Of a stretch of 64,000 nt of DNA, positions 43,206-53,037 are shown piece after piece. The notes under the pieces are model-generated. The model did not search any database, was not told the origin of the DNA, and worked only from the letters and a program-made list of their open reading frames with translations. How positions within the stretch are numbered: the stretch's first letter is position 1; each line of letters starts with the position of its first letter. Made by a program: the position numbers and the translations under genes. The stretch is from Marivita sp. GX14005 (GTDB lineage Bacteria; Pseudomonadota; Alphaproteobacteria; Rhodobacterales; Rhodobacteraceae): the NCBI RefSeq assembly GCF_023370775.1, contig NZ_JAMCCQ010000002.1:620001-684000 (forward strand). The letters run 5' to 3'.

Positions 43206-45645
43206 CGTCCGCCTCGCGGCCGTGGGCGGCCGGCAGGTGCGCGCCGAACTGGAAGGTGTCGGCGAGGCCGGATCGCGTGGCTTCGGACGGCTGAGCCGGG
43301 AGATGGAAGCGGCGAACGCCCGGCTGGCGGCGTTTTCGCGCCGTGTCGCTGTGGCAGCCGCTGCTGCCGTGGCAGCCGCTGCCGCCGCTGGCGTGGCAAT
43401 GATCCGGTCCGGTCTGCAGACGGTTGATGCGCAGGCCAAGCTCGCGCAGTCGCTCGGCACCACGGTCGCCTCGATCCAGACGCTGGAGCGCGCGGGTGAG
43501 CTGGCGGGCGTGTCCATGTCCGGCATCGAGCAGGCGACGAAAGATCTGACCCGCCGTCTCAGCCAGGCAGCCGCCGGGACCGGCCCTGCCGCCGATGCGC
43601 TGGACCGGCTGGGGCTGTCCGCGAACGAGCTGATCGCCCTGCCGCTGGATCAGCGCGTGGGCGCGATCAACGCCGCCATCGAGAGCTTCGTGCCTGCCGC
43701 CGAACGCGCGGCGGTCGCGGGCCAGCTCTTCGGCGAAGAAGGCTCCATCGCGATGAGCCGGATCGACACCGCGACGCTGCGGCAGGCGACGGAGGATGTT
43801 CTCGCTTTCGGAGTCGTGGTCTTGGAGCAGGACGCCGACCAGATCGAGCGCACGAACGACGCCATCTCAAGGCTCGGGCTGATCTGGCGCGGGCTGTCGA
43901 ACCAGTTGGCCGTTGCCGCAGCCCCCGCGCTGGAAGCCGTCGCCAACGCCATGGCGGCGGTCGCCAGCCGCACCGGCCCGCTCGGCATCGCGATCCGCGG
44001 GCTCTTCGACAACATCGGCCGCCTGACCACCTATGCTGCGACTTTCGCGGCCTTCCTCGCGGGCCGCTGGGTCGCCGGAATGGCGGTTGCAGCGCTCTCC
44101 GTGCGCGGTCTCGCCACGGCGCTGGTCGTCCTGCGCGGGGCGCTGATCCGCACCGGCATCGGGGCGCTGATCGTCGGCGCGGGCGAGCTCGTCTACCAGT
44201 TCACCCGCCTCGTCTCCGGTGCGGGCGGCTTCGGCGAGGCGATGTCGCTCCTGAAGGACCTCGCCGTCGAGGTCTGGGAGCGGATCAGGATGGGCGCGGC
44301 GGCGGCGGGCGCGGCCGCCACAGCGATGTTCTTCGACCTGAAGGCCGATGCCGCCTCCGGGATGCAGAGCGCAATCGAGAGCGTTGTCGGTTTTGGCAAC
44401 ACGGCCGCGAACACCTTCGAGGGCGCCTATGAGGCGATCAAGGCGATCTGGGGCCTGCTGCCCGCCGCCATCGGCGATCTGGCGTTCCAGGCGGCCAACA
44501 GCCTGGTCGACGGCGTCGAGGCGATGCTGAACGGCGTGGTCTCGCGCATCAACGGCTTCATTGGCGGCATCAACCAGGGGCTGGAAGCGCTCGGGTCGGA
44601 GCGGCGCATCTCGCTGGTGCCCGACCTCGACCTCGGCGAGATCGAGAACCGCTTCGAAGGGGCGGCCAGTGCCGCCACCACGGCGGCACAGGCGGCCTTC
44701 GACCGGGCCTTCGAGGACAACCCGCTCACCGCGCCCGATCTCGGGCTGACCGAGGCGGCCGCCCGCGCGCTCGAGTCCGCGAATGTCTACCGCGGCGCCG
44801 CGCGCGATCTGGCGGAAGGGGCCCGTGCGCCCCTCGAAAGCTGGCAGGCGCTGCGCGACGCGGTGCGCGGTGCCGACGAGGCCAGTGCCGATGTGCTGAC
44901 CGAGGCCACCGGCGCGGCCGAACGGCTGGAGACGGCGCTTGGTGAAGCCGGACGCGCCGCCACGGGTGCTGGTGCGGCGGCCGGAGCCGCCGCCGCTGCC
45001 GCTGAGCCCGCGACCGAGGCCGCCGTCACCGGGTGGCAGGCGGTCACGGCAGCGCTGTCGGATTACGCCAGCAAGGCGCGCGAGATTGGTGGCGACATCG
45101 GCCAGAGCCTCCTCGGCGCCTTCCAGTCGGCCGAGAACGCGGTGGGCCAGTTCGTGAAGACCGGCAAGCTGAACTTCCGCGACCTCGTCACCTCGCTGCT
45201 CGCCGATCTCGCCCAGCTCGCGGCGCGGCGGTTCATCCTCGGGCCGATCGCCAATGCGCTCTCCGGCGTGTTCTCCGGGGCGGGCGTTCGCGGGGCTTAC
45301 GCGGCCCCACTGGGGCCACGGTCCCCGCTCACCTACGCCAACTTCCTGCATGCGGGCGGGATGGTCGGGTCGGCCGGACCCTCGCGCATGGTTCCGGCCA
45401 TGGCCTTCGCCGCTGCCCCCCGAATGCATTCTGGCGGCATGGCCGGGCTTCGCCATGACGAGGTGCCCGCGATCCTGCAGCGCGGCGAGCGCGTGCTGTC
45501 GCGGCGTGAGGCACAGACCTACGGCGCAACCGGTGGCGTCAACGTCACCATCATGGCCCGTGACGCCGAGAGCTTCCGGCAGTCGCGCACGCAGGTCGCG
45601 GCCGACATCGCCCGCGCCGTATCGCTCGGGCGGAGGGGCATGTGA
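43186..45645 (+). CDS. Tail tape measure protein
   Basis: The product has 819 residues. The N-terminus is typical of this group (VSVRLAAVGGRQVRAELEGV). Ala-rich helical segments and hydrophobic stretches in the middle follow (VAAAAAVAAAAAAGVAMIRS, TYAATFAAFLAGRWVAGMAV). The C-terminus carries MHSGGMAGLRHDEVPAILQR and RGERVLSRREAQTYG, a shared tape-measure end. It sets tail length and assists DNA entry. The length predicts a siphophage tail of moderate length. Confidence 0.9.
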   Translation: MAEKRVSVRLAAVGGRQVRAELEGVGEAGSRGFGRLSREMEAANARLAAFSRRVAVAAAAAVAAAAAAGVAMIRSGLQTVDAQAKLAQSLGTTVASIQTLERAGELAGVSMSGIEQATKDLTRRLSQAAAGTGPAADALDRLGLSANELIALPLDQRVGAINAAIESFVPAAERAAVAGQLFGEEGSIAMSRIDTATLRQATEDVLAFGVVVLEQDADQIERTNDAISRLGLIWRGLSNQLAVAAAPALEAVANAMAAVASRTGPLGIAIRGLFDNIGRLTTYAATFAAFLAGRWVAGMAVAALSVRGLATALVVLRGALIRTGIGALIVGAGELVYQFTRLVSGAGGFGEAMSLLKDLAVEVWERIRMGAAAAGAAATAMFFDLKADAASGMQSAIESVVGFGNTAANTFEGAYEAIKAIWGLLPAAIGDLAFQAANSLVDGVEAMLNGVVSRINGFIGGINQGLEALGSERRISLVPDLDLGEIENRFEGAASAATTAAQAAFDRAFEDNPLTAPDLGLTEAAARALESANVYRGAARDLAEGARAPLESWQALRDAVRGADEASADVLTEATGAAERLETALGEAGRAATGAGAAAGAAAAAAEPATEAAVTGWQAVTAALSDYASKAREIGGDIGQSLLGAFQSAENAVGQFVKTGKLNFRDLVTSLLADLAQLAARRFILGPIANALSGVFSGAGVRGAYAAPLGPRSPLTYANFLHAGGMVGSAGPSRMVPAMAFAAAPRMHSGGMAGLRHDEVPAILQRGERVLSRREAQTYGATGGVNVTIMARDAESFRQSRTQVAADIARAVSLGRRGM

Positions 45646-46271
45646 TGGCGTTCCACGAGGTCCGGTTTCCGGACGACATCAGCCGCGGCGCGCGCGGCGG
45701 GCCGGAACGGCGCACCCAGATCGTCGAGCTCGCCTCGGGCGACGAGGAGCGCAACGCGAGCTGGGCCAATTCGCGCCGCCGCTACGACGTCGCTTACGGC
45801 ATTCGCCGCGCCGACGATCTGGCGGCCGTGATCGCCTTCTTCGAAGCAAGGAACGGGCGTCTCCACGGTTTCCGCTTCAAGGACTGGGGTGACCACAAGT
45901 CCTGCCTGCCCTCGGGCATGCCGTCGCCCACCGACCAGGCGATCGGCACCGGCGATGGCGCGACGACCGCTTTCCATCTGGTGAAGCGCTACGCCTCGGG
46001 CGCGCAATCGTGGACGCGCGCCATCGCGAAGCCGGTGGCGGGCAGCGTGCGTATCGCGCTGTCGGGCGTCGAGCAGCCCTCCGGCTGGTCGGTCGACACC
46101 GCCACCGGCGTCGTCACCTTCTCCGCCGCCCCAGGTTCCGGCGTCGCGATCACCGCAGGCTTCGAGTTCGACGTGCCGGTCCGCTTCGACACCGACGTGC
46201 TCGACGTGACGCTCGACCTCGAGCGGCTCGGCTCGATCACTTCCATTCCGCTTCTGGAACTGCGCCGATGA
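45645..46271 (+). CDS. DUF2460 tail protein (GTA gp12-like)
   Basis: The 208 residues begin MAFHEVRFPDDISRGARGGP, a start shared with the distal tail protein of the Rhodobacter GTA. RKSNARRRYDVAYG-type and ARNGRLHGFRFKDWGDHKSC segments follow (the visible first form is SWANSRRRYDVAYGIR). It forms part of the tail tip. It starts at TGATG overlapping the tape measure, and its own stop overlaps the next ATG. Confidence 0.85.
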   Translation: MAFHEVRFPDDISRGARGGPERRTQIVELASGDEERNASWANSRRRYDVAYGIRRADDLAAVIAFFEARNGRLHGFRFKDWGDHKSCLPSGMPSPTDQAIGTGDGATTAFHLVKRYASGAQSWTRAIAKPVAGSVRIALSGVEQPSGWSVDTATGVVTFSAAPGSGVAITAGFEFDVPVRFDTDVLDVTLDLERLGSITSIPLLELRR

Positions 46272-47152
46272 AGACCCTCGACCCTGACCTGCAGGCCCAT
46301 CTCGACGAGGGCACGACGACGCTCGCCTGGTGCTGGCGGATCGCCCGCGCCGACGGCGTCACGTTCGGCTTCGCCGACCATGACCGGACGCTGACCTTCG
46401 ATGGCACTGACTTCGAGCCCGAGAGCGGGCTGACCGCCTCAGAGGTCCGCTCGGGATCGGACCTGTCGGTCGATGCGCAGGACGCGGAAGGCGTGCTGAC
46501 CTCCGACCGGATCACCGAGACCGACATCCTCGACGGCCGCTGGGACGCGGCGCAAGTCGAGGTCTGGCGGGTGAACTGGGCCGACACGGGTCAGCGGGTT
46601 CTGATGCGCCGGGGCGCCATCGGCCAGATCCGGCGCGGGCGGCTTGCCTTCGTCGCCGAGGTGCGCTCGCTGGCGCATGTGCTGGGCCAGACGGTCGGGC
46701 GGACGTTCCAGGCGACCTGCGATGCCGCGCTCGGCGACGCGCGCTGCGGCGTCGATCTCGAAAATCCGGCCTTCAAGGGCACGGGCGCTGTGATCGATCT
46801 TCTGCGCGACCGCGCCTTTACCGCCTCCGGGCTCGGCGGGTTCATATCCGGCTGGTTCACCTTCGGCACGCTGGACTGGACGAGCGGCGCGAACGCGGGG
46901 CGGCGCACCGAGGTTTTGAGCCATGACGTAACGGACGGCATCGCTGTGCTGACCCTGCTCGAAGCGCCTGTGCTCGCGATCGCCGAGGGCGACGCCTTCA
47001 CCATCCGCGCGGGCTGCGACAAGCGCATGGAGACCTGCGGGGCCAAGTTCGCGAACATCGCCAACTTCCGCGGCTTCCCGCATATCCCCGGGCAGGATGC
47101 CGTCCTCCGCTATGCCACCAAGGATGGCGGCCACGAGGGAGGCGTGCTGTGA
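46268..47152 (+). CDS. DUF2163 tail hub protein (GTA gp13-like)
   Basis: The product has 294 residues: DGVTFGFADHDRTLTFDG, DILDGRWDAAQVEVWRVNW and a C-terminal cysteine-rich DKRMETCGAKFANIANFRGF. In GTA and related phages this is a tail hub component with an Fe-S-like cysteine cluster. Four cysteines are visible (ATCDAALGDARCG and GCDKRMETCG). ATGA and GTGA overlaps tie it to both neighbours. Confidence 0.87.
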   Translation: MKTLDPDLQAHLDEGTTTLAWCWRIARADGVTFGFADHDRTLTFDGTDFEPESGLTASEVRSGSDLSVDAQDAEGVLTSDRITETDILDGRWDAAQVEVWRVNWADTGQRVLMRRGAIGQIRRGRLAFVAEVRSLAHVLGQTVGRTFQATCDAALGDARCGVDLENPAFKGTGAVIDLLRDRAFTASGLGGFISGWFTFGTLDWTSGANAGRRTEVLSHDVTDGIAVLTLLEAPVLAIAEGDAFTIRAGCDKRMETCGAKFANIANFRGFPHIPGQDAVLRYATKDGGHEGGVL

Positions 47153-47595
47153 CGCAACCCCTCGCATTGACCGACCCCGCGCGCGTCATTGCCATCGCGC
47201 GGGCCTGGCTCGGCACTCCGTATCATGATCAGGCCAGCCTGCGCGGCGTCGGCTGCGACTGCCTCGGGCTCGCGCGGGGCGTCTGGCGCGATGTCGTCGG
47301 CCCCGAGCCGTTCCCGATCCCGCCCTACAGCCGCGACTGGGGTGAGACAGGCCCGCGCGAAGTTCTGGCCGACGGCGCGCGGCGCATGATGATCGAAGTG
47401 GAACTCGCGGCAGCCGGTCCCGGCGCGCTGGTGCTGTTCCGCATGAAGCCCCGCGCCATCGCCAAGCATGTCGGGATCCTGACCGGGCCCGGCGCCTTCC
47501 TCCACGCCTACGAGCGGCTCGGCGTGATCGAGGAACCGCTTAGCCCATCCTGGCGGCGGCGCATCGCCTTCGCCTTCCTGTTCCCGCAACGCTGA
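47149..47595 (+). CDS. NlpC/P60 tail-associated peptidase (GTA gp14-like)
   Basis: The product has 148 residues. Catalytic Cys is C38 in GCDCLGLARGVW and His is H107 in IAKHVGIL. The third residue follows in the FLHAYERLGV segment. It would cut peptide bridges in peptidoglycan during DNA entry. The GTG start overlaps the previous stop. Confidence 0.9.
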   Translation: MTQPLALTDPARVIAIARAWLGTPYHDQASLRGVGCDCLGLARGVWRDVVGPEPFPIPPYSRDWGETGPREVLADGARRMMIEVELAAAGPGALVLFRMKPRAIAKHVGILTGPGAFLHAYERLGVIEEPLSPSWRRRIAFAFLFPQR

Positions 47596-47604
47596 GACCC
47601 CCAC

Positions 47605-50600
47605 ATGGCCACCCTCGTTCTCGGCGCGGCCGGCGCCGCCATTGGCGGTTCGATCGGCGGCGCGATCCTCGGCGTGAGCGCTGCGACCATCGGCGGCTTC
47701 ATCGGCTCCAGCATCGGCTCGGTCGTCGACAGCTGGATCATCTCGTCGCTGGCGCCCACGCAGCGCATCGAGGGCGCGCGTCTCGACACGCTGCGCATCA
47801 CCTCCGCCACCGAAGGCGCCGTCATCCCGCGGCTCTACGGACGGATGCGGATGGGCGGCAACATCATCTGGGCGACGGATTTCCGTGAGGAGACGAAGAC
47901 CACCACGCAGGGCGGCGGCAAGGGCGGCGGAGGCGGCAAGGTCAAGACCACCGAGTATCTCTACTACGCCTCCTTCGCCGTCGCGCTTTGCGAAGGCCCG
48001 ATCACCGGGATCGGCCGCATCTGGGCCGACGGCAAGCCGATGGACCTCTCCGGCGTCACCTGGCGCTGGTATCCGGGCGACGAGGCGCAGACCGCCGATC
48101 CGTTCATCGCCGCGAGGATGGGCGCGGCCAGCACGCCTGCCTATCGCGGCACGGCCTATGTGGTCTTCGAGGAACTCGCCCTCTCGACCTACGGCAACCG
48201 CCTGCCGCAGCTCTCGTTCGAGGTATTCCGGCCGCTCGCCGATCCCGACACCGCCGAGGGGCTGACACGCGCCGTCACCATGATCCCGGCCTCGGGCGAG
48301 TTTACCTACGCCACGCAGGCGATCCGCAAGACCGATGGCGGCGCGACGGTGCCCGAGAACCTGAACGCGCGGGCCGACTCCACCGACATGGTCGAGGCGC
48401 TGAACCGGCTGCAGGCCATGGCGCCTGCGGTCGAGAGCGTCAGCCTCGTCGTCGCGTGGTTCGGCGACGACCTGCGCGCGGGATCCTGCAAGGTGCGGCC
48501 GGGCGTCGAGGTGTCGGCGAAGTCGACGACGCCGACCAGCTGGTCGGTCAATGGCGTCAGCCGCGCCAATGCCTTCCTCGTCAGCCGCGACGACCAGGAC
48601 CGCCCGGTCTATGGCGGCACGCCGTCCGACTTCGCGGTGGTGCAGGCGATCCAGGAGATGAAGACCCGCGGGCTGCGGGTAACCTTCTATCCGTTCATCC
48701 TGATGGACGTGCCGCCCGGCAACACGCTGCCGAACCCGTATTCCGACAACGCCGCGGAGACGGGGCAGCCTGCGTTCCCGTGGCGGGGGCGGATCACCTG
48801 TTCTCCGGCGGCGGGGTTCGCCGGGACCGTGGACAAGACGGCGACGGCCGCAAGCCAGGTCGCGTCGCTGTTCGGCGCGGCGACGCCAGCGAGCTTCAGC
48901 GTCTCCGGCCAGTCAGTTTTGTGGACCGGCGCGCCCGGCGAGTGGGGCCTGCGCCGGATGGTGCTGCACTACGCCCATCTCTGCGCGGCGTCGGGCGGGG
49001 TAGATGCCTTCCTCATCGGCACCGAGATGCCGGGGCTGACGACGATCCGGTCGGGCGCGGCCACATATCCGGCCGTGCAGGCGTATCGGGACCTGCTCGC
49101 GGATGCGCGCTCGATCCTCGGTGCCAGCACGAAGATCGGCTACGCCGCCGACTGGTCGGAATACTTCGGGCACCAGCCCGGCGACGGCAGCGGCGATGTG
49201 TTCTTCCATCTCGATCCGCTCTGGGCTGATCCGGAGATCGATTTCGTCGGCATCGACAACTACATGCCGCTGTCGGACTGGCGCGACGGGTTCGAACACG
49301 CGGATGCGGCCGAGGGCTGGCCCGCGATCTACGACCGCGCCTACCTGCAGGCGAACATCGCGGGCGGCGAAGGTTTCGACTGGTTCTATGCCAGCGCGGC
49401 GGATCGCACCGCGCAGGTCCGCACCCCGATCACCGATGGCGCCGCGGCCAAGCCGTGGGTGTTCCGCTACAAGGATCTGCAAGCCTGGTGGTCGAACCCG
49501 CATTACGACCGCCCGGGCTGGGTGGAGAGCGGGACGCCGACGGCGTGGGCGCCGCAGTCCAAGCCGATCTGGTTCACCGAGCTCGGCTGTCCCGCCATCG
49601 ACCGGGGCACGAACCAGCCCAACGTCTTCTTCGATCCCAAGTCCTCGGAGAGCTTCACGCCGCATTTCTCGCGAGGCTGGCGCGATGACGCGATCCAACG
49701 CGCCTATCTCGAGGCGACGTACCTCTGGTGGGGCGAGGCTGCGAACAATCCGCTGTCCTCGGTCTATGGCGGCCGGATGGTGCACGTCCCCGAATGCGCC
49801 GCATGGACCTGGGATGCGCGGCCCTATCCGTTCTTCCCCGCGCTGACCGGCGTCTGGACGGACGGCGCGAACTGGCGGCTCGGCCACTGGCTGACGGGGC
49901 GGCTCGGCGCGGTGTCGCTGGCGGCCCTCGTGCGGCACCTCTGCCTGCAGGCGGGCCTGCCCGAGGCGAGGATCGACGTCACCGGCCTCTGGGGCGCGGT
50001 GGAGGGCTACGCCATCACGGCGCTCGAAAGTCCGCGTGCCTCGATCACCACGCTGTCGCGCCACTTCGGCTTCGACGCCGTCGAGACCGAGGGCGTGATC
50101 CGCTTCGTCATGCGCGGCCGGGCGTTTGTCGCCACCCTCGCGCCCGACGATCTGGTCGCCGCCCGCGAAGGCGACGTGCTGGAACTGACCCGTGGCCAGG
50201 AGACCGAACTGCCGCAGGCGCTGAAATGGCAGGTCGCGCGCGCCGACGAGGATTACGACGCGGCCCTCGTCGAGGCGCGGCGCATCACCGTGGACACCAC
50301 GCGCATCGCGTCCGAGAGCTTTCCGATGGCGGTACCGCCCGAGGAAGCCGAGCGGCGCTGCCGCCGCGCGTTGATGGAGGCGTGGGTGGGGCGCGAGACG
50401 GCGGCATTCCGATTGCCGCCCTCGCGCCTGGCGCTCGATCCGGCCGACGCGATCCGGCTAAAGCATGACGGGCGGCTGGTCGATCTGCGGCTCGTCTCCA
50501 TCGCCGACGCCGAGGCGCGCGGCATCGAGGCGGTGCGCCAGGACCGGGCGACCTACGATCTGCCGCCCGGCGACCCGCGCGCGGCGTCGCTCACCCGGGC

Positions 50601-51570
50601 CATAGTATTCGGCGCGCCGGATGCGGTGCTGATGGACCTGCCGCAGCTGACCGAGGATCAGCCCGCGCATCGTCCCTTCGCAGCGGCGCATGCCGTGCCG
50701 TGGCCCGGCGAGATGGCGGTTTATCGCAGCCCCTCGACCGACGGGTTCGAGCTGCTGACAACGGCTCAGTCCCGCGCCCGGATCGGCGCGCTGGTCTCGG
50801 ACTTCTTTGCGGGGCCGACCTCGCGCTCCGACCTCGGCAATGCGCTGGTGGTCGATCTTCTGACCGGCACGATGGAGAGCGTCACCGACCTGACCCTGTT
50901 CGGCGGCGCCAACGCGCTCGCTATCGAGAGCGCGCCCGGCACTTGGGAGATCGTGCAGGCGGGCGCGGCCGAGCTGCTGGCACCTGGTCGGTATCGGCTC
51001 ACCCGGCTCCTGCGCGGTCAGCGGGGTACGGAGGATGCCATGGGCAACCCCGCGCCGGCGGGCGCGCGGGTCGTGGTGCTCGACGACAGCCTCGCAACGC
51101 TACCAATCGCCGAAGCTGATCTCGGGCTGCCGTGGAACTGGCGCATCGGCCCGGCCAGCCGCCCGGTCAGCGACGAGACCTACGTCGCTCATGCCTTCAC
51201 GCCCGAGGGCGTCGGACTGCGGCCGTTCTCGGTCGCCCATGTCGAGCAGCCATGGCGCAGGCCTCGCACGCCCGGCGATCTGACGATCCGCTGGACCCGC
51301 CGGTCCCGCGCGCTCTCGGCCGACAGCTGGGGCGGGCTGGAAGTGCCGATGGCGGAGGAACTGGAAGCCTACGAGGTCGAAATCCTCGACGGTGCAACGG
51401 TAAAGCGGCTGCTGAGCACCGCCACCCCCAGCGCCGTCTACACCGCCGCCCAGCAGACCGCCGACCGGGGCGCGCCGCTCGGGTCCGGCGACACGCTCGA
51501 CATCCGCATCTTCCAGCTCTCCGCCCTTGTAGGACGGGGCGCGCCCAAGACCGTCACGCTCCTGTTCTGA
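47605..51570 (+). CDS. Tail tip / host specificity megatron protein (GTA gp15-like)
   Basis: The product has 1321 residues. The N-terminal hydrophobic glycine-rich segment (AAGAAIGGSIGGAILGVSAA) is followed by VKTTEYLYYASFAVALCEGP. A glycosidase-like TIM-barrel region is next (VGIDNYMPLSDWRDG, WFTELGCPAIDRGTNQPN), then tail-protein domains and a fibronectin-like end. This domain order is that of the GTA megatron, which binds the receptor and pierces the cell wall. A Gly/Lys-rich linker (QGGGKGGGGGKVKT) lies near residue 105. Confidence 0.92.
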   Translation: MATLVLGAAGAAIGGSIGGAILGVSAATIGGFIGSSIGSVVDSWIISSLAPTQRIEGARLDTLRITSATEGAVIPRLYGRMRMGGNIIWATDFREETKTTTQGGGKGGGGGKVKTTEYLYYASFAVALCEGPITGIGRIWADGKPMDLSGVTWRWYPGDEAQTADPFIAARMGAASTPAYRGTAYVVFEELALSTYGNRLPQLSFEVFRPLADPDTAEGLTRAVTMIPASGEFTYATQAIRKTDGGATVPENLNARADSTDMVEALNRLQAMAPAVESVSLVVAWFGDDLRAGSCKVRPGVEVSAKSTTPTSWSVNGVSRANAFLVSRDDQDRPVYGGTPSDFAVVQAIQEMKTRGLRVTFYPFILMDVPPGNTLPNPYSDNAAETGQPAFPWRGRITCSPAAGFAGTVDKTATAASQVASLFGAATPASFSVSGQSVLWTGAPGEWGLRRMVLHYAHLCAASGGVDAFLIGTEMPGLTTIRSGAATYPAVQAYRDLLADARSILGASTKIGYAADWSEYFGHQPGDGSGDVFFHLDPLWADPEIDFVGIDNYMPLSDWRDGFEHADAAEGWPAIYDRAYLQANIAGGEGFDWFYASAADRTAQVRTPITDGAAAKPWVFRYKDLQAWWSNPHYDRPGWVESGTPTAWAPQSKPIWFTELGCPAIDRGTNQPNVFFDPKSSESFTPHFSRGWRDDAIQRAYLEATYLWWGEAANNPLSSVYGGRMVHVPECAAWTWDARPYPFFPALTGVWTDGANWRLGHWLTGRLGAVSLAALVRHLCLQAGLPEARIDVTGLWGAVEGYAITALESPRASITTLSRHFGFDAVETEGVIRFVMRGRAFVATLAPDDLVAAREGDVLELTRGQETELPQALKWQVARADEDYDAALVEARRITVDTTRIASESFPMAVPPEEAERRCRRALMEAWVGRETAAFRLPPSRLALDPADAIRLKHDGRLVDLRLVSIADAEARGIEAVRQDRATYDLPPGDPRAASLTRAIVFGAPDAVLMDLPQLTEDQPAHRPFAAAHAVPWPGEMAVYRSPSTDGFELLTTAQSRARIGALVSDFFAGPTSRSDLGNALVVDLLTGTMESVTDLTLFGGANALAIESAPGTWEIVQAGAAELLAPGRYRLTRLLRGQRGTEDAMGNPAPAGARVVVLDDSLATLPIAEADLGLPWNWRIGPASRPVSDETYVAHAFTPEGVGLRPFSVAHVEQPWRRPRTPGDLTIRWTRRSRALSADSWGGLEVPMAEELEAYEVEILDGATVKRLLSTATPSAVYTAAQQTADRGAPLGSGDTLDIRIFQLSALVGRGAPKTVTLLF

Positions 51571-51580
51571 AGGCGATCCC

Positions 51581-52657
51581 ATGTCCGACGCCACGACCCA
51601 TCTCCTGCTGCCCTACATCCTCGCGGCGCAGGCCCAGAAGCACGTCACCCACAACGAGGCGCTGCGGATCCTCGACGGGCTCGTCCAGCTTTCCGTGCTC
51701 GACCGCGATCTGACAGCGCCGCCCGCCAGCCCCACTGATGGCGACCGTTACATCGTCGGCTCCGGTGCTACCGGCGACTGGACGGGCTGGGACCTGAACG
51801 TGGCGCTCTGGACGGACGGCGCCTGGCTGCGCCTGCCGCCCCGGACCGGCTGGCGGGCTTGGGTCGAGGACGAGAGCCTGCTGCTGGTCTACGATGGCGC
51901 GGGCTGGGTCGGAACCACACCGGCCGCGCTGCAGAACATCGCGCTGCTCGGCGTCGGCACCACGGCCGACGCCTCGAACCCGTTCTCGGCCAAGCTGAAC
52001 GCCGCGCTCTGGACGGCGAAGACCGTGGCGGAGGGCGGCACCGGCGATCTGTTCTACACCATGAACAAGGAGGCGGCGGGCGACGATCTCGGGCTGACAC
52101 TCCAGACCAACTTCGTCACCAAGGCGCTGGTCGGCCTGTTCGGCTCCGACCGGTTCCGCCTCTCGGTTTCGGCCGATGGCAGCACCTTCTTCGACGGGCT
52201 GAGCGTCGACAACGGCACCGGCATCGTCGACCAGCCCCGGCTGCCGCGCTTCAAGGCGTACACGAACTACGACAACTATGTCGGCGTCGGTGCCTGGACG
52301 AAGATCGGTCTCAACAACACCGACACCAACGATCAGGCAGCCTTCGATGCCGCGAACAACCATTTCGTGGCACCCGTCGACGGCACCTACCTCCTTGGCG
52401 CGACGCTGCTCTACAAGATCAACACCAGCGCAACGGCGCGTATGCGCGGACGGCTCGTGCTGAACGGCGCCACGGAAATCCGCGGCTCCTTCGGCGAAAT
52501 CTCCGCCACCCATGTCTCGCTCGCCACCGCGATCTGGCTGCAGACCATGGTGCCGCTGACCGCGGGCGATACCGTCGAGCTGCAGGGGTATTTCCGGGTC
52601 GCGGATGGCTACTTCGCGGCCGATCACACGTCCTTCTGGGGCTGCAAGATCGGCTGA
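51581..52657 (+). CDS. DUF2793 spike/fibre with C1q-like C-terminal domain
   Basis: The product has 358 residues. The N-terminus (THLLLPYILAAQAQKHVTHN, then EALRILDGLVQLSVLDR) is the DUF2793 unit seen in GTA and phage fibres. The C-terminal ~130 residues form a beta-sandwich resembling the C1q/TNF fold (FDAANNHFVAPVDGTYLLGA, TVELQGYFRVADGYFAAD). It is a probable trimeric receptor-binding tip. Confidence 0.83.
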   Translation: MSDATTHLLLPYILAAQAQKHVTHNEALRILDGLVQLSVLDRDLTAPPASPTDGDRYIVGSGATGDWTGWDLNVALWTDGAWLRLPPRTGWRAWVEDESLLLVYDGAGWVGTTPAALQNIALLGVGTTADASNPFSAKLNAALWTAKTVAEGGTGDLFYTMNKEAAGDDLGLTLQTNFVTKALVGLFGSDRFRLSVSADGSTFFDGLSVDNGTGIVDQPRLPRFKAYTNYDNYVGVGAWTKIGLNNTDTNDQAAFDAANNHFVAPVDGTYLLGATLLYKINTSATARMRGRLVLNGATEIRGSFGEISATHVSLATAIWLQTMVPLTAGDTVELQGYFRVADGYFAADHTSFWGCKIG

Positions 52658-52676
52658 GCGGCGGAAGGAGGATCCG

Positions 52677-52964
52677 ATGACACCACCCCGATCCGAGGGC
52701 TTCGTGCGCATGCCCGACGCCGAGTTCGAGGCGATCCTTATCCGGGCGGCGGACGAAGGCGCGAAGCGCGCGCTCGCCGATGTCGGCCTCGACGGCGACG
52801 AGGCCGCGCTCGACATCCGCGATCTGCGCTCGCTCGTCGACTGCATCCGCCTGGTGCGCCGCACCGCGATGCAGACCGCCGTCCGCATGATCACCACCGG
52901 CGTCATGCTGGCGCTGCTCGCGGGCATCGCCATCAAGCTCAAGATCTTCGGCGGCAGCCCGTAG
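52677..52964 (+). CDS. Small membrane-anchored phage protein (DUF6127-like), holin candidate
   Basis: The product has 95 residues, and AAGGAGGAT precedes the ATG. A soluble N-terminal helix bundle (DLRSLVDCIRLVRRTAMQT) leads into one C-terminal membrane segment (ITTGVMLALLAGIAI). It lies between the fibre and the endolysin-like gene, where holins are found. One segment with a cytoplasmic N-terminus would be unusual for a holin, so the role is uncertain. Confidence 0.6.
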   Translation: MTPPRSEGFVRMPDAEFEAILIRAADEGAKRALADVGLDGDEAALDIRDLRSLVDCIRLVRRTAMQTAVRMITTGVMLALLAGIAIKLKIFGGSP

Positions 52965-52997
52965 CCGCGCCCCATCCCCATTCATCAGTCCGCAATC

Positions 52998-53026
52998 ACC
53001 CGCCCTCGAGGCGGGTTTCTCGTTTT
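52998..53026 (+). terminator. Rho-independent terminator before the lysis genes
   Basis: ACCCGCC (52998-53004), loop CTCGA and GGCGGGT (53010-53016) are followed by TTCTCGTTTT. It separates the tail/fibre operon from the peptidase gene 12 nt downstream. Confidence 0.75.
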
Positions 53027-53037
53027 CGGAGGCCCCC

